A DNA stretch of 64,000 nt from Corallincola holothuriorum (lineage in GTDB: Bacteria; Pseudomonadota; Gammaproteobacteria; Enterobacterales; Neiellaceae). Shown piece by piece: positions 10,191 to 20,191 of the stretch (the stretch's first letter is position 1; each line of letters begins with the position of its first letter). Below the pieces are notes generated by a model. That model saw only the letters and a list, made by a program, of their open reading frames with translations, was not told the DNA's origin and did not search any database. The stretch covers positions 186,001-250,000 of the forward strand of contig NZ_QPID01000005.1 in the NCBI RefSeq assembly GCF_003336225.1. Direction: 5' to 3'. The translations under genes and the position numbers were made by a program.

Positions 10191-11246
10191 ATGATACGTC
10201 TCCTGCGACTTTTGTTGATCTTTGCCGTGATCGGTTGGTTACCTTGTGCCACCGCCACCGCCACCGCCACCGCCACCGCCCCGCTCAAACTATACAACTG
10301 GGAATACTATAGCTCTGAGCGTCTGTTTAACCATTATCGACAGGTCAGCGGGCGCGAGATCCATGAACTCTATTTTGAAAGTGACGAGGAACGAGATCGT
10401 GTGTTGTTTGGCGGGCGGCGAAAAGAGTTCGATATAGCGGTGATCGACAATCAATCGATAGAAAGCTATGCCGCCGCAAGGATTATTGCGCCGTTGAGTC
10501 AGCGCATTGCAGCCTTGGTGGAGAAACAAGTGCCAGCGGTGTTTGCCGATGCTTGCCACAACTATGGTGTGCCCTACCTTTGGGGTAGTTTGGGCATTGC
10601 TTATCGCCGTTCAAAAGTGTCGTCTGCGATAGATAGTTGGTTAGATCTGTTACGACCGGAGCAATCTCTCACAGGTGGCATTGTGATGTTGCCCGATGCG
10701 ACAGAGCTATTAATCCCAGCATTAAAGGCTGCTGGGTATTCGATCAATAGCAATGATCCTGAGCAGTTGCGGCAAGCCTATCTTCTGCTGCAACAGCAAA
10801 AGCAAGATGTGCTGGCGTACGCCAACCCATTGGATGTGGTGGAACAGGAGGAGGGCAAAGAGAAGCTGGTGGCGACAATGCTATATAACGGTGACCTCGA
10901 TACCTTGATAGAACTTACCGGGCATGAAGATTGGCAATATGTAGTACCTAAGGAGGGGAGTGCTGTTTGGACCGATTGCTTAGCCACGTTGAGTGGCTCA
11001 GAGCAAGAACCAGCGATCAACCAGTTTTTTGAGTTGTTGCTAACGCCTCAATATGCCGCTTGGTTGAGTGAAGACTCTGGCTATGCCACGCCCGTTGAGA
11101 GCGCAAAATCATTACTGCCGAAAACTCTGCTCGATAACACCGATATTTATCTTCCCGCTGATGTGCGGGAACAAAGTGAATATTATGGTGATGTGTCAGC
11201 ATCGAGTGATCTGCGCTCGCGCATACTGCTGTCGGTTATACGATGA
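10191..11246 (+). CDS. PotD/NspS-like periplasmic polyamine-sensor binding protein
   Basis: 351 residues from the ATG at 10191 (a TTG sits one codon earlier). After a signal peptide, residues about 30-340 follow the PotD/PotF solute-binding fold: LKLYNWEYYSS, FDIAVIDN, GVPYLWGSLGIAYR and YATPVE. No ABC transporter genes follow. The stop instead overlaps the ATG of a membrane GGDEF-EAL protein. That is the arrangement of nspS-mbaA in Vibrio cholerae, where NspS binds norspermidine and controls MbaA. A sensor role rather than uptake is therefore inferred. An odd feature is the (Ala-Thr)5 tract around residues 20-29, encoded by a hexanucleotide repeat. Confidence 0.85.
   Translation: MIRLLRLLLIFAVIGWLPCATATATATATAPLKLYNWEYYSSERLFNHYRQVSGREIHELYFESDEERDRVLFGGRRKEFDIAVIDNQSIESYAAARIIAPLSQRIAALVEKQVPAVFADACHNYGVPYLWGSLGIAYRRSKVSSAIDSWLDLLRPEQSLTGGIVMLPDATELLIPALKAAGYSINSNDPEQLRQAYLLLQQQKQDVLAYANPLDVVEQEEGKEKLVATMLYNGDLDTLIELTGHEDWQYVVPKEGSAVWTDCLATLSGSEQEPAINQFFELLLTPQYAAWLSEDSGYATPVESAKSLLPKTLLDNTDIYLPADVREQSEYYGDVSASSDLRSRILLSVIR
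10248..10277 (+). repeat. Hexanucleotide tandem repeat (GCCACC)5 inside a coding region
   Basis: Five perfect copies of GCCACC followed by one more GCC encode alternating Ala-Thr at the end of the signal peptide of the NspS-like protein. A six-base unit changes length without breaking the frame. Confidence 0.9.
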
Positions 11247-13660
11247 AGTTAGAGTCAAAATTTCTACTGATTATTCTGCCCAGCCTGTTTCTGACAGTCT
11301 CGGTGTTGTCTGTCGTTGAGTATTGGTTTTTGCTGCAAGATGACAGGCAGGCGGTACGGCAACAGGTGGAGCTGCAGCATCGAAATTGGGTTCGGCAGGG
11401 CAACCAGCGGTTAGAGCTTGAGATCGCCCAGTTAAGAGCCATCTCCAAAATTGGTGAGATGGATGATTATCTCTTTACCAGTAATGCAAAGTTGCGTGAA
11501 GTGAGCCTAAAGCCGCGGTTGATGTTTGCTTTGGATGAGCTGACCAGGGAGCTCAGTAGTTTTAAGCGTATCTCTCTTTATGACATTGAGCATCAGCAGC
11601 TCATTATGGTGGGGGAGAATGTTGACCCGTTTGCTGATGTCGATAATGCTAATCTTGCCCTGTTGCAACGGCTGCAGGCATACCCACATAGTCATGTTGA
11701 TTCCGAACTGAGAAATAATCATGGCGCGTTGACTTTCAGATTAGCTGAGCGTTTTTCCCCTTCATTAATCAGAACCAGCCAGTCGCCAGCGGCTAGCCAC
11801 GAGCTCTATACTTTAGTTGCTGAAGTGGATCGCCTCGATGTCGCTGATGCAATTGAAGAGCTTTATCTAAAGCAAGGGATCGCCCTGCTAGTTTTTGATC
11901 GTGAACGGCGTTTTATCTTTGGTCCCACCTCGATGCCATGGCAGGTGGGAAATGCTGATCTTTTCCAACAACTCGAACAGAAATTGATCCGTGGTCAGTC
12001 ATTGGTTCTGGATGATATTGGTGAATTTCAACTGGTCTCGCAGTTAACCTCAGGGAACACCATCTCTATCGCCATGGTGTCAGAGAGCATCGAAAATCAA
12101 GATGCCAACGCGTATTTATGGCGCGTTATCTTGCTGTTATTAGTTACTTTCCTGTTGCTGTTTATTCTGTTGCGCTGGGCGATCAAGCGTACGGTGGTAA
12201 AGCCGTTGATGATGATCAGACAGCGTATCCGTGGCGTAGAGGAGGGCATCGATGAAGATGTTCCCCTCTCCAAGGGGGTTGATGAGCTTGCAGAGCTCAA
12301 TAATAGCTTTGCTGATATGGTGACATCAGTGCGGCAAGCGAAGACAGCACTGGAAAAAGTCGCTTACTCTGATCGTCTTACGGGCCTCAACAATCGCCTA
12401 GTATTGCAACGCTCCTTGGGGGAAGGGTTAGAAAGCAAGATGGCTCTGTTGATCCTCGATATTGATAGGTTCAAGCATTTGAACGAGACCCATGGGGACA
12501 AAGGGGGCGATCAAATACTGAAGCGCCTAAGTGAACTTGTGCAATCGATGATGGCTAAGCCACCATTTGACGAACTGATCGATCATCGGAGTTATGTTGC
12601 GCGTACCGCTGGTAATGAATTTGCGATTTTGTTGTTCCATGCCAATCTTGAGCTGGCTGAATCGTTGGCTGAGCAATTGGTCACGGCGTTAGCGGATCCT
12701 GTGGTTGTGGGTGCCGGACAGGTGTATCTACAAGTCTCTATCGGTATTGCTGCAAGTCCGCAACACACAGAGACGGTGGCGGATTTACAGAAATTGGCTG
12801 AAGCTGCAAAACAGCAGGCGAAGCTAAAAGGTGGTGCTCAGTATCAGGTGTTTAGCCAGCAGATCGCTGAATACCTGTTAGAAAAAGAGGTGATTGAAAG
12901 AGCGTTGACGACGGCGTTAGAGCAGGATGAATTTGAACTGTTTTTTCAACCCTATGTGTGTAGCAAAACTGGACTCATTGCCGGTGCAGAGGCATTGTTG
13001 AGATGGCAAAGCGACAGTTTAGGCCGTGTCGGGCCAGACAAGTTCATTCCAGTGGCAGAACAGTCGGGGTTGATCTATGCGATTGATCGTTGGGTGATTG
13101 AGCATGCTTGCCGGTCATTGGCTGAGATCCTAAAAACTCAGCAAAATTCTACGTTTTCCATGTCCGTTAATGTATCAAACACCCATCTGCAGCAACCCGG
13201 ATTGGCAGATTTTATCTCCGGTGTTGTTTCGGCGATGGCGTTACCACCCAAGCAGGTTGAGATTGAGATCACGGAAACCGCGACCGCTGATTTGGACGAC
13301 CGCTTTTTGGCGAATGCCAATGCATTGAAGAAACTTGGGGTTGGCTTAGTACTGGATGATTTTGGTACCGGCTATACATCCCTTGCGCATTTAGGCCAAC
13401 TGCCTGTGACAAAGCTCAAGCTTGATCGGACTCATACTGCTGAGATTGGTTTGAAGCAGCCCGCAGATACCCCTGGGGTAGCCAAAATAGTGCTGGAGTT
13501 TGCCCATGCCTACAATCTCTCAGTTACCGCCGAGGGCGTAGAAAATCAGCAACAGCTAGACTTTTTGAACAGCGAAAAATGTGATTTTATTCAAGGGTAC
13601 TACCTTTATAAACCGATGAGTTTTAAACAGCTTTTAGAGTTGCTAAGCGGCAAAGGTTAA
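11243..13660 (+). CDS. MbaA-like membrane GGDEF-EAL c-di-GMP enzyme
   Basis: 805 residues. Transmembrane helices at about 7-28 and 292-312 flank a periplasmic sensor region; then a HAMP-like linker, GGDEF domain (about 365-530) and EAL domain (about 545-800). The GGDEF signature is degenerate: AGNEF at 456-460, so cyclase activity is doubtful. The EAL domain looks intact: EAL at 583-585, EITET, DDFGTG, AEGVE and QGYY. Phosphodiesterase output is predicted, as for V. cholerae MbaA, which is steered by NspS and polyamines. The ATG overlaps the stop of the binding-protein gene, so the two are translationally coupled. Confidence 0.9.
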   Translation: MKLESKFLLIILPSLFLTVSVLSVVEYWFLLQDDRQAVRQQVELQHRNWVRQGNQRLELEIAQLRAISKIGEMDDYLFTSNAKLREVSLKPRLMFALDELTRELSSFKRISLYDIEHQQLIMVGENVDPFADVDNANLALLQRLQAYPHSHVDSELRNNHGALTFRLAERFSPSLIRTSQSPAASHELYTLVAEVDRLDVADAIEELYLKQGIALLVFDRERRFIFGPTSMPWQVGNADLFQQLEQKLIRGQSLVLDDIGEFQLVSQLTSGNTISIAMVSESIENQDANAYLWRVILLLLVTFLLLFILLRWAIKRTVVKPLMMIRQRIRGVEEGIDEDVPLSKGVDELAELNNSFADMVTSVRQAKTALEKVAYSDRLTGLNNRLVLQRSLGEGLESKMALLILDIDRFKHLNETHGDKGGDQILKRLSELVQSMMAKPPFDELIDHRSYVARTAGNEFAILLFHANLELAESLAEQLVTALADPVVVGAGQVYLQVSIGIAASPQHTETVADLQKLAEAAKQQAKLKGGAQYQVFSQQIAEYLLEKEVIERALTTALEQDEFELFFQPYVCSKTGLIAGAEALLRWQSDSLGRVGPDKFIPVAEQSGLIYAIDRWVIEHACRSLAEILKTQQNSTFSMSVNVSNTHLQQPGLADFISGVVSAMALPPKQVEIEITETATADLDDRFLANANALKKLGVGLVLDDFGTGYTSLAHLGQLPVTKLKLDRTHTAEIGLKQPADTPGVAKIVLEFAHAYNLSVTAEGVENQQQLDFLNSEKCDFIQGYYLYKPMSFKQLLELLSGKG

Positions 13661-13778
13661 CGTCGTCAAAAGCCGTTGCTTGGATCTTCCTCTATTTGAT
13701 CTGTTTGGCGCTTAATGTGAGTGCTGTTGAGTTAAATGTATACTCATTTTCCGTATGATTTTTGGCCGCCGAGGTTCT

Positions 13779-14270
13779 ATGAAACTGTCCAGATACGTCT
13801 ATACCGAACAGGAATTTCATCAGCAGGAGGAAACCCCTGTTTATCATCGCGAGATAGGGCCTGTGGTATTTAAACAGGGTGACGAGGTGGCGACCGTGAA
13901 GTATGAGCCTTGCCATAGTAACGCCGAGTATAGCGATTATCGGCAGGGCCAAGGGCGGGTTTGGACTAAATGGTTGTTAAGTGAAGATGGCAACAAAGCG
14001 GAAGGGATATCCGAGTCGGGTATCAACATGTTTGCTGATTTCTATATGGAACCGGGGGCAAGTATTGGACAGCATCAGCATAGCGATAAGGAAGAGATCT
14101 ACTATCTGCTGGAAGGTACATTGAAGATTTCCGTGGAAGATGCTGAGGGCGGTTGTACGGAGCGGACCCTAATGCCAGGCGATATGCACTTCATTCGGTT
14201 AGGTCAGTCCCATGCGGCGTTAGCTGGAAGTGAAGGAGCGCGGGTGGTAAGTGTTTGTGTTAAAGGGTAA
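13779..14270 (+). CDS. Cupin-domain protein
   Basis: 163 residues from the ATG at 13779, which has GAGG upstream; an ATG at 13755 has none. The C-terminal half carries cupin motif 1, with HQH and a Glu six residues later (HQHSDKEEIYYLLEG), and motif 2, PGDMHFI with a following His. These normally bind one metal ion. The N-terminal 80 residues are unassigned. Cupins include dioxygenases, isomerases and sugar-binding regulators, and nothing here selects one. It has no operon partner: about 120 bases separate it from the EAL gene and 140 from uraA. Confidence 0.82.
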   Translation: MKLSRYVYTEQEFHQQEETPVYHREIGPVVFKQGDEVATVKYEPCHSNAEYSDYRQGQGRVWTKWLLSEDGNKAEGISESGINMFADFYMEPGASIGQHQHSDKEEIYYLLEGTLKISVEDAEGGCTERTLMPGDMHFIRLGQSHAALAGSEGARVVSVCVKG

Positions 14271-14409
14271 GCGGGCTAGCGAATTAGTACTTTCTTAGCG
14301 CTCACCTCTTTCGTAAACGTATTGCTAATGCTGGCAATCTGACTTATCTCAAGTAGGCTAGGTAGCAAATTTGTTAAAGTCGCTCGGTTTTGTTAACTAG
14401 GAATGCGTT

Positions 14410-15630
14410 ATGAACTTCACTTTGCCTCTGCTCGGGGCACAAATATTACTGACCGCGTTTGGTGCGCTGGTATTGGTGCCTATCCTTACGGGTTTATCAC
14501 CGAATATCGCCTTATTAGGAGCGGGTGTAGGTACGCTGATTTTCCAGTTATGCACCAAGCGTCAGATCCCGATTTTTCTTGGTAGTTCGTTCGCGTTTAT
14601 TGTTCCTATTCAACTGGGCATTTCCCAATTTGGTTTGTCCGCGACATTGGGCGGTTTGATGGCGGCCGGTTTGGTGTTTGTCCTTGCCAGTGCGCTTGTT
14701 CGATTACGTGGGATCCAGATCATTGAAAAGCTGCTGCCGCCAGTGGTCGTCGGTCCGGTGATCATGGTGATAGGTTTGGCGCTTGCGCCTGTTGCTGTGA
14801 ACATGGCTTTGGGTAAAACCGGCGATGGCGCAGTGCAATTGATTGAACTCGATACAGCGCTGATTATCTCATCGGTGGCCTTGCTAACGACGGTTGGTGT
14901 GGCGGTTTATGCCAAAGGCTTGTTAAAGCTGATGCCGATTATCGCGGGCGCAGTGGTGGGCTATCTGCTGTCGTTGGCGCTGGGCGTCGTTGATTTTACT
15001 CCTGTTGGTGCAGCGCCTTGGATCGCGGCCCCTGATTTTGCCACGCCGTCTTTCGACTGGCGGGCCATCTTGTTGATTGCGCCAGTGGGACTGATTGTCG
15101 TGGTCGAACATTTTGGTGACATTTTGGCGATAAGCAACGTGACCGGAAAGAACTTTGTCGAAAAACCGGGGATTGACCGTTCTTTGTTGGGCGATGGTTT
15201 GGCTACTATGGCTGCAGCCAGTTTTGGTGGGCCGCCAGTGGTTAGTTATGGCGAGTGTACCGGTGCGGTGGCACTGACTAAATCTTATAATCCCGTCATT
15301 ATGACCTGGGCGGCTTGTTTTGCTATTGGTTTGGCTTTTGTCGGCAAAACCGGTGCCTTGTTGCAGACCATCCCAGTACCTGTCATGGGCGGTATTCTTT
15401 GTCTGTTATTCGGGTCTATTGCAGCCATTGGGATGAATACCCTGGTGCGTAGTCAGGTGGATCTAGCGAAAGCGCGTAACTTAGCTATCGTGTCGATAAC
15501 GCTCGTCTTTGGCATTGGTGGAATGAGCATCAGCGCGGGCGACTTTACGCTTAAAGGGGTAGGGCTTTGCGGTATTGTGGCTATCCTTCTTAACCTCGTG
15601 TTGCCGCAAGAGAAATCTGCAGCGAAATAA
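14410..15630 (+). CDS. uraA: Uracil permease UraA
   Basis: 406 residues with about 14 hydrophobic helices of the nucleobase-ascorbate transporter family. Family signatures include LGSSFAFIVPI and VEHFGDILAISNVTG, with substrate-contacting Glu and His, and the FGGPPVVSYGE loop. It is a uracil:proton symporter of the inner membrane. AGGA precedes the ATG. In E. coli upp and uraA form one operon. Here they converge on a shared terminator, so uptake and salvage must be controlled by separate promoters. Confidence 0.95.
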   Translation: MNFTLPLLGAQILLTAFGALVLVPILTGLSPNIALLGAGVGTLIFQLCTKRQIPIFLGSSFAFIVPIQLGISQFGLSATLGGLMAAGLVFVLASALVRLRGIQIIEKLLPPVVVGPVIMVIGLALAPVAVNMALGKTGDGAVQLIELDTALIISSVALLTTVGVAVYAKGLLKLMPIIAGAVVGYLLSLALGVVDFTPVGAAPWIAAPDFATPSFDWRAILLIAPVGLIVVVEHFGDILAISNVTGKNFVEKPGIDRSLLGDGLATMAAASFGGPPVVSYGECTGAVALTKSYNPVIMTWAACFAIGLAFVGKTGALLQTIPVPVMGGILCLLFGSIAAIGMNTLVRSQVDLAKARNLAIVSITLVFGIGGMSISAGDFTLKGVGLCGIVAILLNLVLPQEKSAAK

Positions 15631-15648
15631 TCTGTCGCTTGCAGGAAT

Positions 15649-15676
15649 AAAAAAACCGCCCTCAGGCGGTTTTTTT
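15649..15676. terminator. Bidirectional terminator between uraA and upp
   Basis: A perfect CCGCC/GGCGG stem with a four-base loop is flanked by seven A on the left and seven T on the right, so it works as an intrinsic terminator on both strands. Confidence 0.92.
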
Positions 15677-15690
15677 ATTGTTCAGAAAAC

Positions 15691-16320
15691 TTATTTGGTG
15701 CCGAATATCTTATCTCCGGCATCGCCTAAGCCAGGCATAATATAGCCCTTATCGTTGAGGTACTCGTCGACCGACGCGACATAGATATCTACATCTGGAT
15801 GGGCAGCTTCAAGCTTGGCAATCCCCTCTGGCGACGCAACCAAGAACAGTCCCATGATCTGGGTGCAGCCTTTCTGCTTTAGCAGGTCAATTGTGGCGAT
15901 CAGCGTACCGCCTGTTGCCAACATAGGGTCTAGGATCAGTGCTGTGCGCTCAGGTACATCGGCGACAATTTTGTCGAAGTAAGCCACAGGCTCAAGGGTT
16001 TCTTCATCTCGGTATAGACCGACGACACTCACTTTGGCATTGGGGAGCAGGCTAATGACCCCATCTAACATGCCGAGTCCGGCGCGCAGAATAGGTACCA
16101 AGGTGATCTTTTTGCCCTTGATATTTGTCACTGGCACGCTCTCGCCGCTCCAGCTTTCAACATCAATGGTTTCTGTTTCTAAGTGTCGGGTGGCTTCATA
16201 GGTGAGTAAAGTGCCGATCTCACCACAAAGTTCGCGGAAGTGTTTGGTGCTGATGTCACGCACCCGCATCAGACCCAATTTATGTTTTACCAAAGGATGT
16301 TGGATTTCATAGACTGCCAT
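15691..16320 (-). CDS. upp: Uracil phosphoribosyltransferase
   Basis: 209 residues, the same length class as E. coli Upp (208). The PRPP-binding loop DPMLATGGT, the ILRAGLGM segment and the C-terminal uracil-binding loop [11 protein letters not shown] are all present. It converts uracil and PRPP to UMP and pyrophosphate in the cytosol, salvaging uracil imported by the neighbouring UraA. CGGAG lies at good spacing before the ATG. Confidence 0.97.
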   Translation of the reverse strand: MAVYEIQHPLVKHKLGLMRVRDISTKHFRELCGEIGTLLTYEATRHLETETIDVESWSGESVPVTNIKGKKITLVPILRAGLGMLDGVISLLPNAKVSVVGLYRDEETLEPVAYFDKIVADVPERTALILDPMLATGGTLIATIDLLKQKGCTQIMGLFLVASPEGIAKLEAAHPDVDIYVASVDEYLNDKGYIMPGLGDAGDKIFGTK

Positions 16321-16500
16321 TGCAGCATCTCCGGAGAATAATGATTACCAGTACAGTTAATAGCATAGTTGCTTTGCTGTCATTTTGATTTTACCCAAGA
16401 CAATCATCTCATTGGCTATGTATCCTGCGTCAGCCGTCTACACTTTGGAAGCGGTCACGGCGTTGCCGTGTTTTGATTTTGTTAGCACACGGAGATTGAA

Positions 16501-16695
16501 ATGAAACAACTACTGGCTATGTTGATGATGGTTGGCATGTTAGCGGCTTGCGCAAGTTCAGAGCCTGAAGCAGCGGCTGAGCCTGCTCCTGCGGCTAAGC
16601 AGGAAAAACAGCGTTGTGCAGTCGACACTGATTGTACGACGGGATATGGCATGTGCGTGAAGCCTGAAGCGGCTGATTACGGCTTCTGCCTGTAA
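16501..16695 (+). CDS. Small cysteine-containing lipoprotein
   Basis: 64 residues. The signal peptide ends in a lipobox LAAC with the modified Cys at about 17. An Ala/Pro/Glu-rich linker follows, then a compact tail with four cysteines (RCAVDTDC, YGMC, GFCL), suggesting two disulphides in the periplasm or outer membrane. CGGAG precedes the ATG. I do not recognise the family. It stands alone between upp (divergent) and pntA. Confidence 0.75.
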   Translation: MKQLLAMLMMVGMLAACASSEPEAAAEPAPAAKQEKQRCAVDTDCTTGYGMCVKPEAADYGFCL

Positions 16696-16702
16696 TCTAC
16701 AT

Positions 16703-16724
16703 TTGGGGGCGTTACTGCCCCCAA
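16703..16724 (+). terminator. Hairpin after the small lipoprotein
   Basis: TTGGGGGC and GCCCCCAA pair perfectly around a six-base loop eight bases after the stop. No T run follows, so terminator function is uncertain. Confidence 0.45.
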
Positions 16725-16983
16725 TTACCATGTAATGAATAGACTGCCGGACTGGTCTAGTTTGATTGCAGAGGCGTGGGCGTTAGAGTGCGCTGTAATA
16801 AATTTTCAGAAAATGCTGTTTTTTAGCGTTTTCTAGTAAAAATGGTAGGAAAATTTCCTTCCTGAGTGTATAAATATTCAGATTTTTTGCATATAAACTA
16901 AAAAATGCGAATAAACAGTGACCAAATGGTCGGTTTATATCGCGTCTTTCTACGGGATTGTAACGATTGTTCAGGAGGTTTTC

Positions 16984-18549
16984 ATGGCTATGAAAATCGG
17001 TGTGCCACGAGAAGTGATGTCAGGTGAACAGCGCGTAGCGTTGACGCCAGATACTGCTGAGAAGCTGCAGAAACTGGGTTTTGAACTCGCTATTGAAGCG
17101 GGTGCCGGTGCGGCGGCAAGTTTTACCGATGACGCATACAGTGCGGCAGGTGTTGAAGTAATCACCGACACAGCGGCGCTGTGGCGTGGTGCGGATATTA
17201 TATTTAAAGTCAATCCGCCTATGGTTGATCCGGCAACCGGCAACGACGAAGCCGAGTTGTTAAAACCAGAGCAGACTCTGATTAGCTTCTTCTGGCCAGC
17301 TCAGAACGAAGATCGCCTGAAAGTGTTAGCAGAGAAAAATATCAATCTGTTAGCGATGGACAGTGTGCCTCGTATCTCCCGTGCTCAGTCATTGGATGCT
17401 TTGAGCTCCATGGCGAATATCTCAGGCTATCGTGCTGTGGTTGAGGCGGCCCATGAGTTTGGCCGTTTCTTTACTGGTCAGATAACGGCAGCAGGTAAAG
17501 TTCCTCCGGCCAAAGTGTTGGTGATTGGTGCTGGTGTTGCTGGATTGGCAGCGATTGGTGCTGCGGGCAGTTTGGGGGCTGAAGTACGTGCATTTGATAC
17601 TCGCCCTGAAGTAGCTGAGCAGATCGAATCGATGGGCGGTACATTCTTACGCCTCGATTATGAAGAAGAAGATACTGGTGCCGGTGATGGCTACGCCAAA
17701 GAGATGTCTAAGGCGTTTATTGAAGCGGAAATGAAACTGTTCGCTGAGCAGGCCGCCGAAGTCGACATTATCATCACCACTGCCGCTATTCCTGGTCGTC
17801 CGGCACCTAAATTGATTTTGGCTGAGATGGTCGAATCAATGAAGCCAGGCTCAGTCATCGTTGATTTGGCTGCACTGACCGGTGGTAACTGTGAATTAAC
17901 TGAGCCTGGTGAAGCGGTCGTCAAGCATGACGTCACTATCATCGGGTATACCGATATTCCATCGCGCCTACCGGCACAATCCAGTCAGCTTTATGGCACC
18001 AACCTGGTGAACTTGATGAAGCTGCTGTGCTTGGAAAAAGACGGCAATATCGACATTAACTTCGACGATGAAGTCCTGCGTGGCGTCACCGTTGCCAAAG
18101 CGGGTGAAGTTACCTGGCCTGCGCCACCCATTAAGGTCAGTGCTCAGCCACAACAGCCTGCAGCAGAAGTGGCTGCGCCTGAGCCTGTGGAAGAGGCAAA
18201 ACCTAAGCCTTGGCTTAAGCCTGCCATGCTTGCAGTGGGTGCCGGACTGTTTGGTTGGGTTGCTCAGAATGCACCGAGCGATTTTCTGGCACACTTTACC
18301 GTGTTTGTTCTTGCCTGTGTGGTGGGATACTACGTGGTTTGGGGCGTCGCCCATGCCTTACACACGCCGTTGATGAGTGTGACGAATGCTATTTCCGGCA
18401 TCATCATTGTTGGTGGCTTGGTCCAGATGAATTCCGATAGTCCGCTGATCCTAGCGCTATCGGGCTTTGCCATTTTAATCGCGACGATCAACATTGTTGG
18501 TGGCTTCACCGTCACGCAACGCATGTTGAAAATGTTCCAGCGCGACTGA
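16984..18549 (+). CDS. pntA: Proton-translocating NAD(P) transhydrogenase, alpha subunit
   Basis: 521 residues from the ATG at 16984, fixed by AGGAGG at 16973-16978; the open frame reaches back to a GTG at 16918 without family similarity. It opens with MKIGVPREV, has the NAD-binding [11 protein letters not shown] loop near 180, and ends in four transmembrane helices after a Pro/Ala/Glu linker (about 385-410). With PntB it couples proton entry to hydride transfer from NADH to NADP in the inner membrane. pntB follows after 11 bases. Confidence 0.97.
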   Translation: MAMKIGVPREVMSGEQRVALTPDTAEKLQKLGFELAIEAGAGAAASFTDDAYSAAGVEVITDTAALWRGADIIFKVNPPMVDPATGNDEAELLKPEQTLISFFWPAQNEDRLKVLAEKNINLLAMDSVPRISRAQSLDALSSMANISGYRAVVEAAHEFGRFFTGQITAAGKVPPAKVLVIGAGVAGLAAIGAAGSLGAEVRAFDTRPEVAEQIESMGGTFLRLDYEEEDTGAGDGYAKEMSKAFIEAEMKLFAEQAAEVDIIITTAAIPGRPAPKLILAEMVESMKPGSVIVDLAALTGGNCELTEPGEAVVKHDVTIIGYTDIPSRLPAQSSQLYGTNLVNLMKLLCLEKDGNIDINFDDEVLRGVTVAKAGEVTWPAPPIKVSAQPQQPAAEVAAPEPVEEAKPKPWLKPAMLAVGAGLFGWVAQNAPSDFLAHFTVFVLACVVGYYVVWGVAHALHTPLMSVTNAISGIIIVGGLVQMNSDSPLILALSGFAILIATINIVGGFTVTQRMLKMFQRD

Positions 18550-18560
18550 GGAGATAACGC

Positions 18561-19970
18561 ATGTCACAAGGTTTGTTAGTTGCTGCGTATCTGTTTGCAG
18601 CCGTTCTGTTCATTATGGCACTTGCGGGCTTAAGTAAGCACGAAACTGCCAAGGCCGGTAACCTTTATGGTATTGCCGGTATGTTGATTGCTATCGTGGC
18701 TACCTTTGCTAGTGTCGAGATCAGCGGGATCACCTGGCTGACAGGTGCGATGCTGGTTGGTGCGGCTATCGGCGTTGTTTTAGCGTTGAAAGTTGAGATG
18801 ACCGAGATGCCACAGTTAGTGGCGATCTTACATAGTTTCGTTGGTTTAGCTGCGGTATTAGTCGGCTTTTCTAGTGCTATTGCATCTCACCCTGAGCCAG
18901 GCAGTGCTGCTGCGGTTGCTCAAGCATTGACCCAGACCAGTGTTGAAAAGACGATCCATGATGTCGAAGTCTTCCTTGGTATCTTTATTGGTGCAGTGAC
19001 CTTCACCGGTTCGATTGTTGCCTTTGGTAAGTTGCATGGTGTGATGAGCAGCAAGCCACTTTCTTTACCTGGTAAGCACTTTATCAATCTGGCGATGGTG
19101 ATCGCCTCTATCGGTTTGGGTGCATGGTACATGGACAGTGGCAATATCATCGCCTTACTGATCATGACCTTTATTGCGTTTGTATTTGGTTACCACTTGG
19201 TTGCAGCCATTGGTGGCGCAGATATGCCAGTTGTTGTGTCTATGCTGAACTCTTATTCAGGTTGGGCGGCAGCAGCAGCCGGATTTATGCTCTCTAACGA
19301 TCTGTTGATTATCACCGGCGCCTTGGTGGGTAGCTCTGGTGCGATCCTCTCTTACATTATGTGTAAAGGGATGAACCGCTCCTTTATCAGCGTGATATTG
19401 GGCGGCTTTGGTACCGATGGTGGCACTGTCGTTGGCGATGAGGAAGTGGGCGAATACCATGAAACCAATGCCGAGGATGTGGCCGACATGCTGAAGAGTG
19501 CCAAGAGCGTGATCATTACTCCTGGTTACGGTATGGCGGTAGCACAAGCTCAGTATCCTATTGCTGATATCACCAAGAAGTTGCGTGAAAAAGGCATCCA
19601 GGTGCGGTTTGGTATTCACCCTGTGGCAGGGCGCTTGCCAGGACACATGAACGTGTTGTTGGCAGAAGCCAAAGTGCCTTATGACATCGTGATGGAGATG
19701 GATGAGATCAACGATGATTTCTCCGATACAGATGTGGTGTTGGTGATTGGTGCGAACGACACCGTGAACCCTGCGGCGCGTGAGCCAGGCAGCCCAATTG
19801 CTGGTATGCCGGTGCTACACGTATGGGAAGCGGAGAATGTTGTGGTATTCAAGCGTTCTATGGCCACAGGCTATGCTGGCGTACAGAACCCACTGTTCTT
19901 TAACGACAACAGTAAGATGTTGTTTGGCGATGCCAAAGCCAGTGTGGATAACATTCTGAAAGCACTATAA
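18561..19970 (+). CDS. pntB: Proton-translocating NAD(P) transhydrogenase, beta subunit
   Basis: 469 residues. About eight membrane helices fill residues 1-265, including the proton-channel region around [15 protein letters not shown]. The NADP-binding domain III follows, with [12 protein letters not shown] and the [10 protein letters not shown] loop. GAGGAG stands before the ATG and the gene is 11 bases behind pntA, so it is one operon closed by the terminator at 19998. Confidence 0.97.
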   Translation: MSQGLLVAAYLFAAVLFIMALAGLSKHETAKAGNLYGIAGMLIAIVATFASVEISGITWLTGAMLVGAAIGVVLALKVEMTEMPQLVAILHSFVGLAAVLVGFSSAIASHPEPGSAAAVAQALTQTSVEKTIHDVEVFLGIFIGAVTFTGSIVAFGKLHGVMSSKPLSLPGKHFINLAMVIASIGLGAWYMDSGNIIALLIMTFIAFVFGYHLVAAIGGADMPVVVSMLNSYSGWAAAAAGFMLSNDLLIITGALVGSSGAILSYIMCKGMNRSFISVILGGFGTDGGTVVGDEEVGEYHETNAEDVADMLKSAKSVIITPGYGMAVAQAQYPIADITKKLREKGIQVRFGIHPVAGRLPGHMNVLLAEAKVPYDIVMEMDEINDDFSDTDVVLVIGANDTVNPAAREPGSPIAGMPVLHVWEAENVVVFKRSMATGYAGVQNPLFFNDNSKMLFGDAKASVDNILKAL

Positions 19971-19997
19971 AACATAGTGTGTAGATGAATGAATAAG

Positions 19998-20022
19998 AAA
20001 AGGAGCTATCGGCTCCTTTTCT
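19998..20022 (+). terminator. Rho-independent terminator after pntB
   Basis: AAAAGGAGC and GCTCCTTTT pair around a five-base loop, starting 28 bases after the pntB stop. The right arm ends in a T tract. Confidence 0.82.
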
Positions 20023-20191
20023 GCTTTTTGGCCGTAGCGATACGTCGAGCTCTGTCCTATTGTCGCAATGCTTAATTGCCTTTGGTTACTTGTTGTTGGG
20101 CTATATCGCTATTTTTTGTCCTGACGCAATCTTTTAAGCTGCTACTCTTTGCTAAAGTCCGCCGGTTTGTTTTCTCACCAGAGGTTTTAGT

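Noticed and set aside
10246-10437. Poly-proline frame through the hexamer repeat
   Set aside because: It is an alternative frame of the GCCACC repeat inside the NspS-like gene, with no start signal of its own.
14313-14328. PurR-box-like sequence upstream of uraA (CGTAAACG core)
   Set aside because: Only the central part matches the consensus; both flanks fail, so it is no better than chance for a region this size.
16918-16983. Longer pntA start at GTG 16918
   Set aside because: The AGGAGG at 16973 and the family N terminus MKIGVPREV place the start at 16984.
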